64,000 nt of DNA from positions 186,001 to 250,000 of the forward strand of contig NZ_BAABLD010000002.1 in NCBI RefSeq assembly GCF_039544165.1. The letters run 5' to 3'. The notes under the pieces are model-generated. The model did not search any database and was not told the DNA's origin. It saw nothing but the letters and a program-made list of their open reading frames with translations. This stretch comes from Viridibacterium curvum (lineage in GTDB: Bacteria; Pseudomonadota; Gammaproteobacteria; Burkholderiales; Rhodocyclaceae). Both the position numbers and the translations under genes were made by a program. Positions 7,330-15,000 of this stretch are shown one piece after another (position 1 is the first letter of the stretch; each line of letters starts with the position of its first letter).

Positions 7330-8394
7330 TCAGCGACCCACCCGTTCCTGCTGGATTACCCAGCGGCTACCCTGGCGGGTCATCACGATGGTTTTGGGCG
7401 TAGCCGTGTTCAGGCTCGCCGACGAATAATGCTGACGGAACTGGGCCGTGGCCTTATCGCCATTGACCTCAATGCGCAGACCGCTGATCGAGACCTTGAT
7501 CGCACCGGGTTTGTCGATGCGCGATTCGCGTTCGGCCTCCCAGGTTTTGCGATTTACGCCACCTGGGGTCTGGAAGTCCTTGCCATAGGCCGCCAAGTAG
7601 GCTCTGACATCTTTGCGCGACCAGGCGGCGGCCCAGCCTTCAAGCGCGGCTTGAACCTCGCTGCTGGCATTGGCTGCAGGCTTTTCGGCAACTGGCTTGG
7701 CGCTGCTGGATGCGACGCTGCTGCTGGCAGCGGCTATCGGCGGCTGCGCTTTGGCTGAGGCGGCAGCCGAGCTGGAAGCGGTTGGAGGTGTCACAGGCGT
7801 TGGGACAACGCTGGCGGCGCTGCTGGCCGCAGCGATTACGACGGGTTTGGTGGTCGGAGTCGTCGTAGTGCGGTTACCGGCCGTCATCATGTCGCGCAGC
7901 AGTTTCAGCTTGGCTTGTGCGTTGGCGTTGCCGGAGTCGATCTGCAGGGCCCGGTCATAAGCCTGACGGGCCATCTGGGTATACAGGTCGCCGAGGTTCT
8001 CGTGTGCAGTCGCGTAAGTCGGATGGGTACGGATCGACATTTCGAGCGCTGTACGTGCCTTGTCGTATTGCTTCTGCTGAGCATAGATCACGGCAAGGTT
8101 GTTGTAAGGCTCGGGCAACTCCGGTGCTTCTTCGGTCAGCTTGGTGAAGACGGCAGCCGCCTCGTCCAGCCGGTTCATTTCGGCGAGGATGACGCCCTTG
8201 AGGAAGCGCGCGCCGCGATCCTTGGGGTTGGCCGAGACCAGTTCGTTAACCTCATCCAGCGCCTTGGCATGTTGCCCCTGACGCAGCAGGTTCTGAGCTT
8301 CCTGGTAGCTGGCTGCCATGACGGGCTGTGCGACGCACAGCACCAGCAGCGTTACGATGCGGGCGAGGGGCAGGCGAAAGAAGGTCTGGGGCAT
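7330..8394 (-). CDS. Exported TPR protein with C-terminal NTF2-like domain
   Basis: 354 residues. Signal peptide about 1-28 (LVLCVAQPVMAAS), then tetratricopeptide repeats to about 165 (for example ALEMSIRTHPTYATAHENLG), a long low-complexity Ala/Ser/Pro/Thr/Lys linker (about 170-245), and a C-terminal domain from about 246 (VQAALEGWAAAWSRKDVRAY ... SRWVIQQERVG) that resembles the NTF2-like domain of the transpeptidase next door. It probably acts in the periplasm with that transpeptidase, for example as an adaptor; this is inferred from adjacency and the shared domain. It is the first gene of the minus-strand group and is divergent from cysS. Confidence 0.88.
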   Translation of the reverse strand: MPQTFFRLPLARIVTLLVLCVAQPVMAASYQEAQNLLRQGQHAKALDEVNELVSANPKDRGARFLKGVILAEMNRLDEAAAVFTKLTEEAPELPEPYNNLAVIYAQQKQYDKARTALEMSIRTHPTYATAHENLGDLYTQMARQAYDRALQIDSGNANAQAKLKLLRDMMTAGNRTTTTPTTKPVVIAAASSAASVVPTPVTPPTASSSAAASAKAQPPIAAASSSVASSSAKPVAEKPAANASSEVQAALEGWAAAWSRKDVRAYLAAYGKDFQTPGGVNRKTWEAERESRIDKPGAIKVSISGLRIEVNGDKATAQFRQHYSSASLNTATPKTIVMTRQGSRWVIQQERVGR

Positions 8395-8636
8395 TGTGGT
8401 AGAGTCTGAGCGGGTTGTCGGACTGGCGTGGGCAGAGCCCTGACCGGGCCTGGCAGTGGTTGAAGGCCTCGAAAAACTGTTTTTGCGGGGGCTTGCTCCA
8501 GCTGCAAACGCGTGCGGATTTTACTTTACATTCTGTGCTTCTGCGGCCCGCTGCGCGAATTTCCGCCAGTCTGTTGCCGGTGACAGACGCCCGTCCCGCT
8601 GGCCCATAGACGCTATAAGAACCAAGACACCACGGC

Positions 8637-10028
8637 ATGCTCAAGATCTACAACTCACTCGCTCGCCAGAAGCAGGAATTCACCCCCATCGAACCCGGCA
8701 AAGTCCGCATGTACGTCTGCGGTCTGACCGTTTACGACTATTTCCACATTGGCAATGCCCGCACGTTGACTGTGTTCGACATGGTCTATCGCTGGCTGAC
8801 AACCATCGGCTATGACGTTAGCTACGTGCGCAACATTACGGACGTTGACGATAAGATCATCGATCGGGCCAACAAGAACGGCGAGCCCATCGATGCACTG
8901 ACCGAACGCATGATTGCTGCGATGCACGAAGACACGAGTCGTCTTGGCATGAAGCTGCCGAGCCACGAGCCGCGTGCGACGCAACACATTGACGGCATGC
9001 TCTCGATGATTGGCCAACTGGTCGACAAGGGCATGGCATATCCGGCTGACAACGGCGATGTTTACTACGCTGTCCGCGAGTTTGCCGGTTACGGCAAGCT
9101 GTCCGGCAAGTCCATTGACGATTTGCGCGCGGGCGAACGTGTGGCAGTGAATACCGCCAAGCGCGACCCGCTCGATTTCGTTTTGTGGAAGGCGGCGAAG
9201 CCGCACGAGCCGCACTGGAGCTCGCCCTGGGGCAATGGGCGGCCTGGCTGGCATATTGAATGTTCGGCCATGTGCAAGGCACAGCATGGCGACACGCTCG
9301 ACATTCACGGTGGCGGCTGGGACCTGCAGTTCCCGCATCACGAGGGCGAGATCGCGCAGAGCGAAGGGGCTTCGGGCAAGCCTTTTGTGAATTACTGGAT
9401 GCACGCGGCCTTCCTCAACATGGACAACGAGAAGATGTCCAAGTCGCTGGGTAACGTGTTTACGACGCGCGAAGTGTTGAACAAGCTCGATCCCGTGCAA
9501 GGTGGCGAGACGGTGCGCTACTTCCTGCTGCGAGGCCACTATCGCTCAGAGATCAACTACACCTGGGACATCCTGCAGGACGCGCGTGCTTCGCTGCTTT
9601 CGCTGTACACGGCGCTGCGGGACGTGCCGCCTGAGGTACCGCCGGAAGACTTCATGATCGACTGGAACGAGCCGCATGCGGCGCGCTTCCGCGAGGTGAT
9701 GTGCGACGACTTCAATACGTCGATGGCGTTTGCTGTGTTGCATGAGCTGCGTGCCGAAGTAAATCGCACGCGTTCGACGCAGCTATCCGCCCTGCTGCGC
9801 GCGCTGGGTTCGACCATTGGCTTGCTGACGCAGGAGCCTGGACGCTTTGTGCAGGGCGGTGCGGCGAGCGACGACGATGCGGCCAGAATTGAGGCATTGA
9901 TCCAGCAGCGCATCGAAGCAAAGAAGACGCGCAATTTCGCCGAGTCTGATCGTATTCGCGACGAACTCAAGGCACGTGGCATCGTGTTGGAGGATGGTGC
10001 CGGAGGAACGACCTGGCGGCGTGCATGA
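8637..10028 (+). CDS. cysS: Cysteinyl-tRNA synthetase
   Basis: 463-residue class I aminoacyl-tRNA synthetase that charges tRNA-Cys with cysteine. HIGH-type motif HIGN at residues 37-40, KMSKS at about 266-270, and zinc-site elements Cys28 (VCGL), IECSAMC and FPHHEGE. Length matches the family. The ATG at 8637 gives MLKIYNSLARQK, the usual N terminus. The 242-base gap upstream separates it from the divergent TPR gene; no T-box or other riboswitch is apparent there. Followed after 46 bases by the ParA-type gene. Confidence 0.97.
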   Translation: MLKIYNSLARQKQEFTPIEPGKVRMYVCGLTVYDYFHIGNARTLTVFDMVYRWLTTIGYDVSYVRNITDVDDKIIDRANKNGEPIDALTERMIAAMHEDTSRLGMKLPSHEPRATQHIDGMLSMIGQLVDKGMAYPADNGDVYYAVREFAGYGKLSGKSIDDLRAGERVAVNTAKRDPLDFVLWKAAKPHEPHWSSPWGNGRPGWHIECSAMCKAQHGDTLDIHGGGWDLQFPHHEGEIAQSEGASGKPFVNYWMHAAFLNMDNEKMSKSLGNVFTTREVLNKLDPVQGGETVRYFLLRGHYRSEINYTWDILQDARASLLSLYTALRDVPPEVPPEDFMIDWNEPHAARFREVMCDDFNTSMAFAVLHELRAEVNRTRSTQLSALLRALGSTIGLLTQEPGRFVQGGAASDDDAARIEALIQQRIEAKKTRNFAESDRIRDELKARGIVLEDGAGGTTWRRA

Positions 10029-10074
10029 TGTAGCGGGTTTGGCAGGTCTTTGTGGGTAACGAAGGAGGGTGATC

Positions 10075-10689
10075 TTGAAGGTCTATCTCGTAGCGAATCC
10101 CAAGGGCGGCTCGGGCAAGAGCACAGTCGCCACCAACCTTGCAGGTTTGCTGGCCAGCCAGCCGAAAGCGCAGGTGATGCTGGGCGACGTCGATCGCCAG
10201 CAATCAGCCGGCTACTGGCTCAAGTGTCGTCCCTCGGGTGCTCGACCCATTCACACCTGGGAGCTTGAAGAAGGTAAACCGGCCAAGCCTCCCAAGGGCA
10301 CGACGCACGCCGTGCTGGATACGCCCGCAGGGCTCCATGATGAAAAACTGCGCAGCCTCGTCAAGCTGGCTGATCGCGTGCTGGTGCCTGTCCAGGCTTC
10401 GATGTTCGATCTCATGGCCAGCCAGACTTTCTTTTCCGAACTGGCTGAGATGAAGGCCGCGCGTGGTTTGCCGATTGCCGTCATTGGCATGCGTATTGAT
10501 GAACGTACGCGTTCGGCCGAGCAATTCCATCGATTCATTGAATCAACGGGCCTGCCGCTACTGACCTGTCTGCGCAGCACTCAGAATTACGTCCAGCTGG
10601 CCGCACACGGCTTGACGCTGTTTGATGTGGCACCGGGACGTGTCGAGAAAGATCTCGCTCAATGGGAGCAGATTCGATCCTGGATCTAG
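10075..10689 (+). CDS. ParA-family ATPase, orphan
   Basis: 204-residue P-loop ATPase of the ParA/MinD/Soj class with the deviant Walker A motif KGGSGKST at residues 10-17 (signature lysine present), DVDRQQSAGYW in switch I, and AVLDTPAGLHDEKL at the Walker B region. The start was set by the ribosome-binding site: GGAGG at 10064-10068 is six bases from the TTG at 10075, whereas the GTG at 10069 overlaps that GGAGGG run. No parB gene or parS-like array is seen nearby, so it is not the chromosome-partitioning ParA. It may position another cargo; the downstream unrecognised protein is the only candidate partner. Function unknown. Confidence 0.85.
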   Translation: MKVYLVANPKGGSGKSTVATNLAGLLASQPKAQVMLGDVDRQQSAGYWLKCRPSGARPIHTWELEEGKPAKPPKGTTHAVLDTPAGLHDEKLRSLVKLADRVLVPVQASMFDLMASQTFFSELAEMKAARGLPIAVIGMRIDERTRSAEQFHRFIESTGLPLLTCLRSTQNYVQLAAHGLTLFDVAPGRVEKDLAQWEQIRSWI

Positions 10690-10769
10690 CTTTACCGTTC
10701 GTCGCGAGTTGATCTTGCCGCACGGCGCTTGGTGCAGCATCCACACGATTAGGTAGATCGGAACGTCGC

Positions 10770-11255
10770 ATGAAAATAGTCAAGACATCGCTCGGAATGG
10801 CCGCACTTGCCGATCGCGACAAGCGCTTGTCAAGCAAGGTTCGCATGTTGCTTGTGACTGTGGATGGCACGATCGACAGAGCTGAGCTGCGCAAGATTGC
10901 GATGAACATTGGGGCCCCGGCGGATGCAGTGGATACCTTGTTTGCTTTGGATCTTGTTGCCGAGGAGCGAGCGTCCGATGCAAGCCCGGAAGCTCCCGCA
11001 GAATCGGCCAACGAGGGCGGCGAAACTGCCCGTGACGCATTTGGCCGGCTTCGGATGGGGGCTGCCATCATGAATGAGCTGGCATCTGACGTACTCGGCT
11101 TGAAGGCCTTTTTCTTCGTTCTTAAGGTAGAGAAGTGCGGAAATGTTGCGGAGCTCGCCCAATTGCTGCCCGGTCTGGAGGCTGCGGTTATCAAGGCGCA
11201 CGGGTCAGAGGCAGGCGCAAGGCTGCTGGATCCCCTGAGGCGCTTGTTGGCTTGA
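10770..11255 (+). CDS. Unrecognised 161-residue protein, ParA neighbour
   Basis: Not recognised beyond general features. It has no signal peptide or membrane segment. The N-terminal half (about 1-75) has the pattern of small winged-helix-like domains with an LLVTVDGTIDRAEL segment; this is an inference from pattern, not a match. An acidic, Ala/Glu-rich linker (about 76-95, ASDASPEAPAESANEGGE) leads to a helical C-terminal half (about 97-161) with LASDVLGLKAFFFVLKVEKC. It lies 80 bases after the ParA-type gene on the same strand and is followed by a strong terminator, so the two are probably co-transcribed and may work together. Confidence 0.7.
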   Translation: MKIVKTSLGMAALADRDKRLSSKVRMLLVTVDGTIDRAELRKIAMNIGAPADAVDTLFALDLVAEERASDASPEAPAESANEGGETARDAFGRLRMGAAIMNELASDVLGLKAFFFVLKVEKCGNVAELAQLLPGLEAAVIKAHGSEAGARLLDPLRRLLA

Positions 11256-11278
11256 CGCCTCGGGCGGATCCGGGAAAA

Positions 11279-11310
11279 CAAAAAAGCCACTGCATGCAGT
11301 GGCTTTTTTG
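11279..11310. terminator. Bidirectional intrinsic terminator, perfect 32-base palindrome
   Basis: The sequence is a perfect palindrome with core AAGCCACTGCATGCAGTGGC flanked by A and T runs on both sides. It lies 24 bases after the unrecognised gene (plus) and 15 bases before the typA stop (minus), so it can terminate both converging transcripts. Confidence 0.9.
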
Positions 11311-11325
11311 CTGATGCCCGTGTGA

Positions 11326-13140
11326 TCAGGCTTCGTCTTTGGCTGCGCGCTTGCGCTCATGTTCTTTGAGGAAGCGCTTACGCAGACGTATGTTCTGTGG
11401 CGTGATTTCCACGAGTTCGTCGTCAGCGATGAACTCGATGGCCGACTCCAGCGTGAGCTGGATGGGCGGCGTCAGCACAACGGCTTCGTCCTTGCCGGAA
11501 GCGCGAACGTTGGTGAGCTGCTTGCCCTTGACGGGGTTTACAACGAGGTCGTTGTCGCGTGAGTGGATGCCGATGATCATGCCTTCGTACAGCTTCTCTC
11601 CGGGGCTCACGAACATGCGGCCGCGGTCCTGCAGATTCCACAGTGCGTAGGCGACGGCTTCGCCATCGTTCTGGCTGATCAACACACCGTTGCGGCGCTC
11701 GGACATCGAACCCGCCATCGGCGCGTAGTCATCGAACACGTGGCTGGCGAGGCCGGTACCACGCGTCAGCGTGAGGAATTCACCCTGGAAGCCGATCAAG
11801 CCTCGTGCCGGGATGCGGTACTCAAGACGCACACGACCCTTGCCGTCCGGCTGCATGTCCTGGAGTTCGCCACGGCGACGGCCGAGCTCCTCCATGACGC
11901 CGCCCTGGTGGTTCTCTTCGACGTCGACGGTCAGCATTTCGTACGGCTCGCACTTCTCGCCGTTGATTTCCTTGAACACTACACGCGGACGGCCGACGGC
12001 CAGTTCGTAGCCTTCACGACGCATGGACTCAAGCAGCACGGTGAGGTGCAGCTCGCCGCGGCCGGAGACTTCAAATACGTCGGAGTCCGAGGTGAAAGAG
12101 ACACGCAACGCGACGTTCTTGAGCAGTTCCTTTTCGAGGCGCTCGCGGATCTGACGGCTGGTGACGTACTTGCCTTCGCGGCCTGCGAGGGGGGATGAGT
12201 TGACGAGGAAGTTCATCGTCAGCGTCGGTTCATCGACCGCGATGGGCTTCATCGCGTCAAGGTGCTCGGGGTCACAGATGGTCACGCCAATGCCGACCTG
12301 ATCGATACCTGCGACAAGAATGATGTCACCGGCCTCGGCGGACTCGGCCGGTGCGCGCTCCAGACCCGTGAAAGTCAGCACTTGCGATACCTTGGCCTTA
12401 CCCTTGTTTTCGTCGCCATACATGACAACGACTTCCTGGTTCGGACGGATACGACCACGCTTGATGCGGCCAATGCCCAGCTGACCGATGTAGGTCGAAT
12501 AGTCGAGCGAGCAGATCTGCACTTGCAGCGGACCTTCCGAGTCCACTTCAGGTTGCGGCACGTGCCTGAGGATGGCGTCGAACAGAGGCTTCATGTCGCT
12601 GCCGGGCTTGTCGGCCTCCAGCATTGCGAAGCCATTGAGTGCCGAGGCATAGACGACAGGGAAGTCGAGCTGCTCTTCGGTCGCGCCCAGTTTGTCGAAC
12701 AGGTCGAAGGTCTGGTTGATGACCCAGTCCGGACGCGCGCCCGGCCGGTCGATCTTGTTGATCACGACGATGGGCTTGAGCCCCATGCCCAGCGCCTTGC
12801 GGGTCACGAAGCGAGTTTGCGGCATCGGGCCTTCGACGGCATCGACCAGCAACAGCACGGAGTCGACCATCGACAGCACGCGCTCCACTTCACCGCCGAA
12901 GTCCGCGTGTCCGGGAGTGTCGACGATGTTGATGTGGGTGTCGCCGTACTGGATGGCGCAGTTCTTGGCCAGAATCGTGATGCCGCGCTCTTTTTCCTGG
13001 TCGTTGCTGTCCATCACACGCTCGGCCACCTGCTGGTGAGCTGCAAAGGTGCCGGATTGGCGGAGAAGCTGGTCGACGAGAGTGGTTTTGCCGTGGTCGA
13101 CGTGGGCGATGATGGCGATGTTGCGGATTGCGCGGCTCAT
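11326..13140 (-). CDS. typA: Ribosome-associated translational GTPase TypA/BipA
   Basis: 604 residues from ATG at 13140 (MSRAIRNIAIIAHVDHGKTT). GTPase motifs: G1 AHVDHGKT, G3 DTPGHADFGGEV, G4 NKIDRPGAR. EF-G-like domains follow, then the TypA-specific C-terminal domain (GRMFVSPGEKLYEGMIIGIH). It acts on the ribosome and in large-subunit assembly under stress. The frame is open for 33 codons upstream, but that stretch is not typical of the family, and the chosen start gives the normal N terminus. Basic tail KRFLKEHERKRAAKDEA. Divergent from the rpsF operon. Confidence 0.97.
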   Translation of the reverse strand: MSRAIRNIAIIAHVDHGKTTLVDQLLRQSGTFAAHQQVAERVMDSNDQEKERGITILAKNCAIQYGDTHINIVDTPGHADFGGEVERVLSMVDSVLLLVDAVEGPMPQTRFVTRKALGMGLKPIVVINKIDRPGARPDWVINQTFDLFDKLGATEEQLDFPVVYASALNGFAMLEADKPGSDMKPLFDAILRHVPQPEVDSEGPLQVQICSLDYSTYIGQLGIGRIKRGRIRPNQEVVVMYGDENKGKAKVSQVLTFTGLERAPAESAEAGDIILVAGIDQVGIGVTICDPEHLDAMKPIAVDEPTLTMNFLVNSSPLAGREGKYVTSRQIRERLEKELLKNVALRVSFTSDSDVFEVSGRGELHLTVLLESMRREGYELAVGRPRVVFKEINGEKCEPYEMLTVDVEENHQGGVMEELGRRRGELQDMQPDGKGRVRLEYRIPARGLIGFQGEFLTLTRGTGLASHVFDDYAPMAGSMSERRNGVLISQNDGEAVAYALWNLQDRGRMFVSPGEKLYEGMIIGIHSRDNDLVVNPVKGKQLTNVRASGKDEAVVLTPPIQLTLESAIEFIADDELVEITPQNIRLRKRFLKEHERKRAAKDEA

Positions 13141-13318
13141 GGTTGCTCTGCTGGCGGAAATTTGCGCGAGCTCAGGCGAAGGGTGCCGGAACTGGCTGGT
13201 TTCGGGGGTTGAAGGGCCTGAGACGTAGCCGTCAGGCAAGCCTTCGATTCTAGCACGCCAAGGTGTTGCGCCGCAGCGCCCTTTTTATAGCGGTATGAGA
13301 AGGTGTCGATTCAAAGCC

Positions 13319-13347
13319 TTGAAAGGGTGAGGGAAACGTCGTAGAAT
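13319..13347 (+). promoter_or_regulatory. Predicted sigma-70 promoter of the rpsF operon
   Basis: TTGAAA at 13319-13324 and TAGAAT at 13342-13347 are separated by exactly 17 bases, close to the sigma-70 consensus. The expected transcript start is about 55-60 bases before the rpsF ATG. The same TAGAATCG octamer recurs before dnaB, rpsB and ratA. Confidence 0.75.
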
Positions 13348-13412
13348 CGCGGGCTTTCCTTGCTCCACTGGTACGCATGCCGGGGGGCTCAATCAACCGT
13401 AAGGGAGTTTGC

Positions 13413-13799
13413 ATGCGACATTACGAAGTTGTTTTCATCGTGCACCCCGATCAGAGCGAGCAAGTGCCCGCCATGATCGAGCGCTACAAGACCCTGGTCA
13501 CCAGCAAGGCTGGCCAGATTCATCGTCTGGAAGACTGGGGCCGCCGCCAGCTGGCTTACCCGATCCAGAAGATTCACAAGGCTCACTACGTGCTCATGAA
13601 CATCGAGTGCGATGGCGACACGCTGGCTGAACTCGAACACGCTTTCAAGTTCAATGATGCCGTGCTGCGCCACCTGACCATCAAGACGAAGAAGGCTGTT
13701 ACGACTCCTTCGCCGATGATGAAGGAAGAAAAGTCGCGTTCGCTGACCGCCCCGGCCCCCGCTGCTGAAGAAGCTTCGGGCGAAGCTTCGGCAGCCTGA
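13413..13799 (+). CDS. rpsF: 30S ribosomal protein S6
   Basis: 128 residues from ATG at 13413 (MRHYEVVFIVHPDQSEQVPA), preceded by AAGGGAG. The typical S6 core is present: RLEDWGRRQLAYPIQKIHKAH (first 20 residues RLEDWGRRQLAYPIQKIHKA), which contacts S18 and 16S rRNA. The C-terminal tail is Ala/Glu/Pro rich (SLTAPAPAAEEASGEASAA), as in other betaproteobacteria. It is first in rpsF-priB-rpsR-rplI-dnaB. The frame extends upstream to 13377 without a ribosome-binding site, so that start was rejected. Confidence 0.97.
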   Translation: MRHYEVVFIVHPDQSEQVPAMIERYKTLVTSKAGQIHRLEDWGRRQLAYPIQKIHKAHYVLMNIECDGDTLAELEHAFKFNDAVLRHLTIKTKKAVTTPSPMMKEEKSRSLTAPAPAAEEASGEASAA

Positions 13800-13816
13800 G
13801 CACCGATCAGAACAGA

Positions 13817-14152
13817 TTGGGTGTTACTGGAACAAACCACGTTCGCATTGCCGGAGTCCTGAAGGAGCGCGAAGCGCTGCGCATGACCCCGGCCCGGATC
13901 CCGGTGCTGCAGTTCAGGCTGCAACACGAATCGACCCAGGTTGAACTGGATGTCGAGCGGAAGACGAGTTGTGAAGTGGGCGCACTGGCGATGGGCCCCC
14001 TGGCGCAGCAGCTTGCTGCGATGCCGATGGGAGTCGCGATGGTGGTAGAGGGATTCCTTGCTGCCCGCAGTGCGAAAAACCAGAACCCCGTTTTGCACGT
14101 ACAGAAATTCGAGCTGCTGGACAGCTCGCCAAAACTGGAAGGAACCACGTAA
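13817..14152 (+). CDS. priB: Primosomal replication protein N (PriB)
   Basis: About 111 residues, an OB-fold single-strand DNA-binding protein of the PriA-PriB replication-restart pathway. Seen: NHVRIAGVLKEREALRMTPA, IPVLQFRLQHES, MVVEGFLAARS and NPVLHVQKFELL, which follow the betaproteobacterial PriB pattern. It sits in the expected place between rpsF and rpsR. The start is unusual: the frame holds no ATG or GTG between the upstream stop (13766) and the conserved domain. TTG at 13817 is the best candidate; CTG at 13796, overlapping the rpsF stop, is the alternative. Neither has a clear ribosome-binding site, suggesting coupling to rpsF. Confidence 0.9.
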   Translation: MGVTGTNHVRIAGVLKEREALRMTPARIPVLQFRLQHESTQVELDVERKTSCEVGALAMGPLAQQLAAMPMGVAMVVEGFLAARSAKNQNPVLHVQKFELLDSSPKLEGTT

Positions 14153-14424
14153 TGGCTTTCAAACCTGCCAACAAGAAGAAGGAAGAGCGCGGCGGCAATC
14201 GCGGCCTCTTCAAGCGTCGCAAGTTCTGCCGCTTCTCGGCCGAGAAGATCGAAGAGATCGACTACAAGGACGTCGATATCCTCAAGGACTTCGTGACCGA
14301 AAACGGCAAGATCATGCCGGCCCGCATCACGGGTACCAAGACCCACTATCAGCGTCAGCTGTCGACGGCGATCAAGCGCGCCCGTTTCCTGGCCCTGATC
14401 CCCTACACCGACCTGCACCAGTAA
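14152..14424 (+). CDS. rpsR: 30S ribosomal protein S18
   Basis: 90 residues. Core sequence KRRKFCRFSAEKIEEIDYKD, DVDILKDFVTENGKIMPARI and RAIKRARFLALIPY-like end (here TAIKRARFLALIPYTDLHQ). It binds 16S rRNA together with S6. The ATG shares one base with the priB stop (TAATG), with GGAAGGA just upstream. The basic extension MAFKPANKKKEERGGNRGLF is common in this group. Confidence 0.97.
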   Translation: MAFKPANKKKEERGGNRGLFKRRKFCRFSAEKIEEIDYKDVDILKDFVTENGKIMPARITGTKTHYQRQLSTAIKRARFLALIPYTDLHQ

Positions 14425-14439
14425 GAGGAAGACCAGACC

Positions 14440-14889
14440 ATGCAAATCATTCTGCTTGAGAAGGTTGTTAACCTCGGCAATCTGGGCGACGTCGTGCGCG
14501 TCAAGGACGGCTATGCCCGTAACTTCCTGATTCCCCAAGGCCACGCCAAGCGTGCGACCGAAGCCAACGTTGCCGAATTCGCCGCCAAGCGCGCCGAGCT
14601 CGAAAAGGCTGCGGCCGAAAAGCTGGCTGAAGCCCAGGCCCTGGGTGCCAAGGTTGACGGGCTGACCGTTCAGATCACCAGCAAGTCGGGTGTGGACGGC
14701 CGCCTGTTTGGCTCCGTGACCAACGCCGACATCGCTGAAGCGATCAAGGCTTCCGGTTTCGAAGTTGCCAAGTCCGGCGTGCGTCTGCCCGAAGGCCCGT
14801 TCAAGGCCGTCGGCGAGTACGACGTGCAGGTTGCTCTGCACACCGATGTGGTCGTGACCGTCAAGGTCTCGGTACTCGGCGAGCACTGA
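14440..14889 (+). CDS. rplI: 50S ribosomal protein L9
   Basis: 149 residues. N-terminal 23S rRNA-binding domain MQIILLEKVVNLGNLGDVVR with the L9 signature GDVVRVKDGYARNFLIPQG, a long connecting helix (about 43-75) and a C-terminal domain. It lies 15 bases after rpsR with GAGGAAG as ribosome-binding site, and is followed by a strong terminator that separates the ribosomal part of the operon from dnaB. Confidence 0.97.
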   Translation: MQIILLEKVVNLGNLGDVVRVKDGYARNFLIPQGHAKRATEANVAEFAAKRAELEKAAAEKLAEAQALGAKVDGLTVQITSKSGVDGRLFGSVTNADIAEAIKASGFEVAKSGVRLPEGPFKAVGEYDVQVALHTDVVVTVKVSVLGEH

Positions 14890-14906
14890 TCAGCGTCGGC
14901 TGAGGA

Positions 14907-14934
14907 AAAAAGGGCTGCGTCAGCAGCCCTTTTT
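14907..14934 (+). terminator. Intrinsic terminator between rplI and dnaB
   Basis: GGGCTGC / GCAGCCC stem with GTCA loop, flanked by an A run on the left and TTTTT on the right, 18 bases after the rplI stop. dnaB therefore probably depends on its own promoter or on read-through. Confidence 0.9.
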
Positions 14935-14971
14935 CTTTTCTGGATCGCTGTGGCGATCTGGGGGTGGGCGG

Positions 14972-14977
14972 TAGAAT
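14972..14977 (+). promoter_or_regulatory. Possible -10 element of a dnaB promoter
   Basis: TAGAAT followed by CG, the same octamer seen at the rpsF and rpsB promoters, 23 bases before the dnaB ATG and just after the rplI terminator. No good -35 element is seen at 17 bases, so the promoter would be weak or activator-dependent. The short leader (about 12-15 bases) is still enough for the GAAGGAG ribosome-binding site. Confidence 0.35.
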
Positions 14978-15000
14978 CGACCTCCCCGAAGGAGTGTTTC

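Noticed and set aside
8395..8636. T-box or other leader riboswitch upstream of cysS
   Set aside because: No T-box sequence, specifier loop or terminator/antiterminator pair was found; T-boxes are also not expected in proteobacteria.
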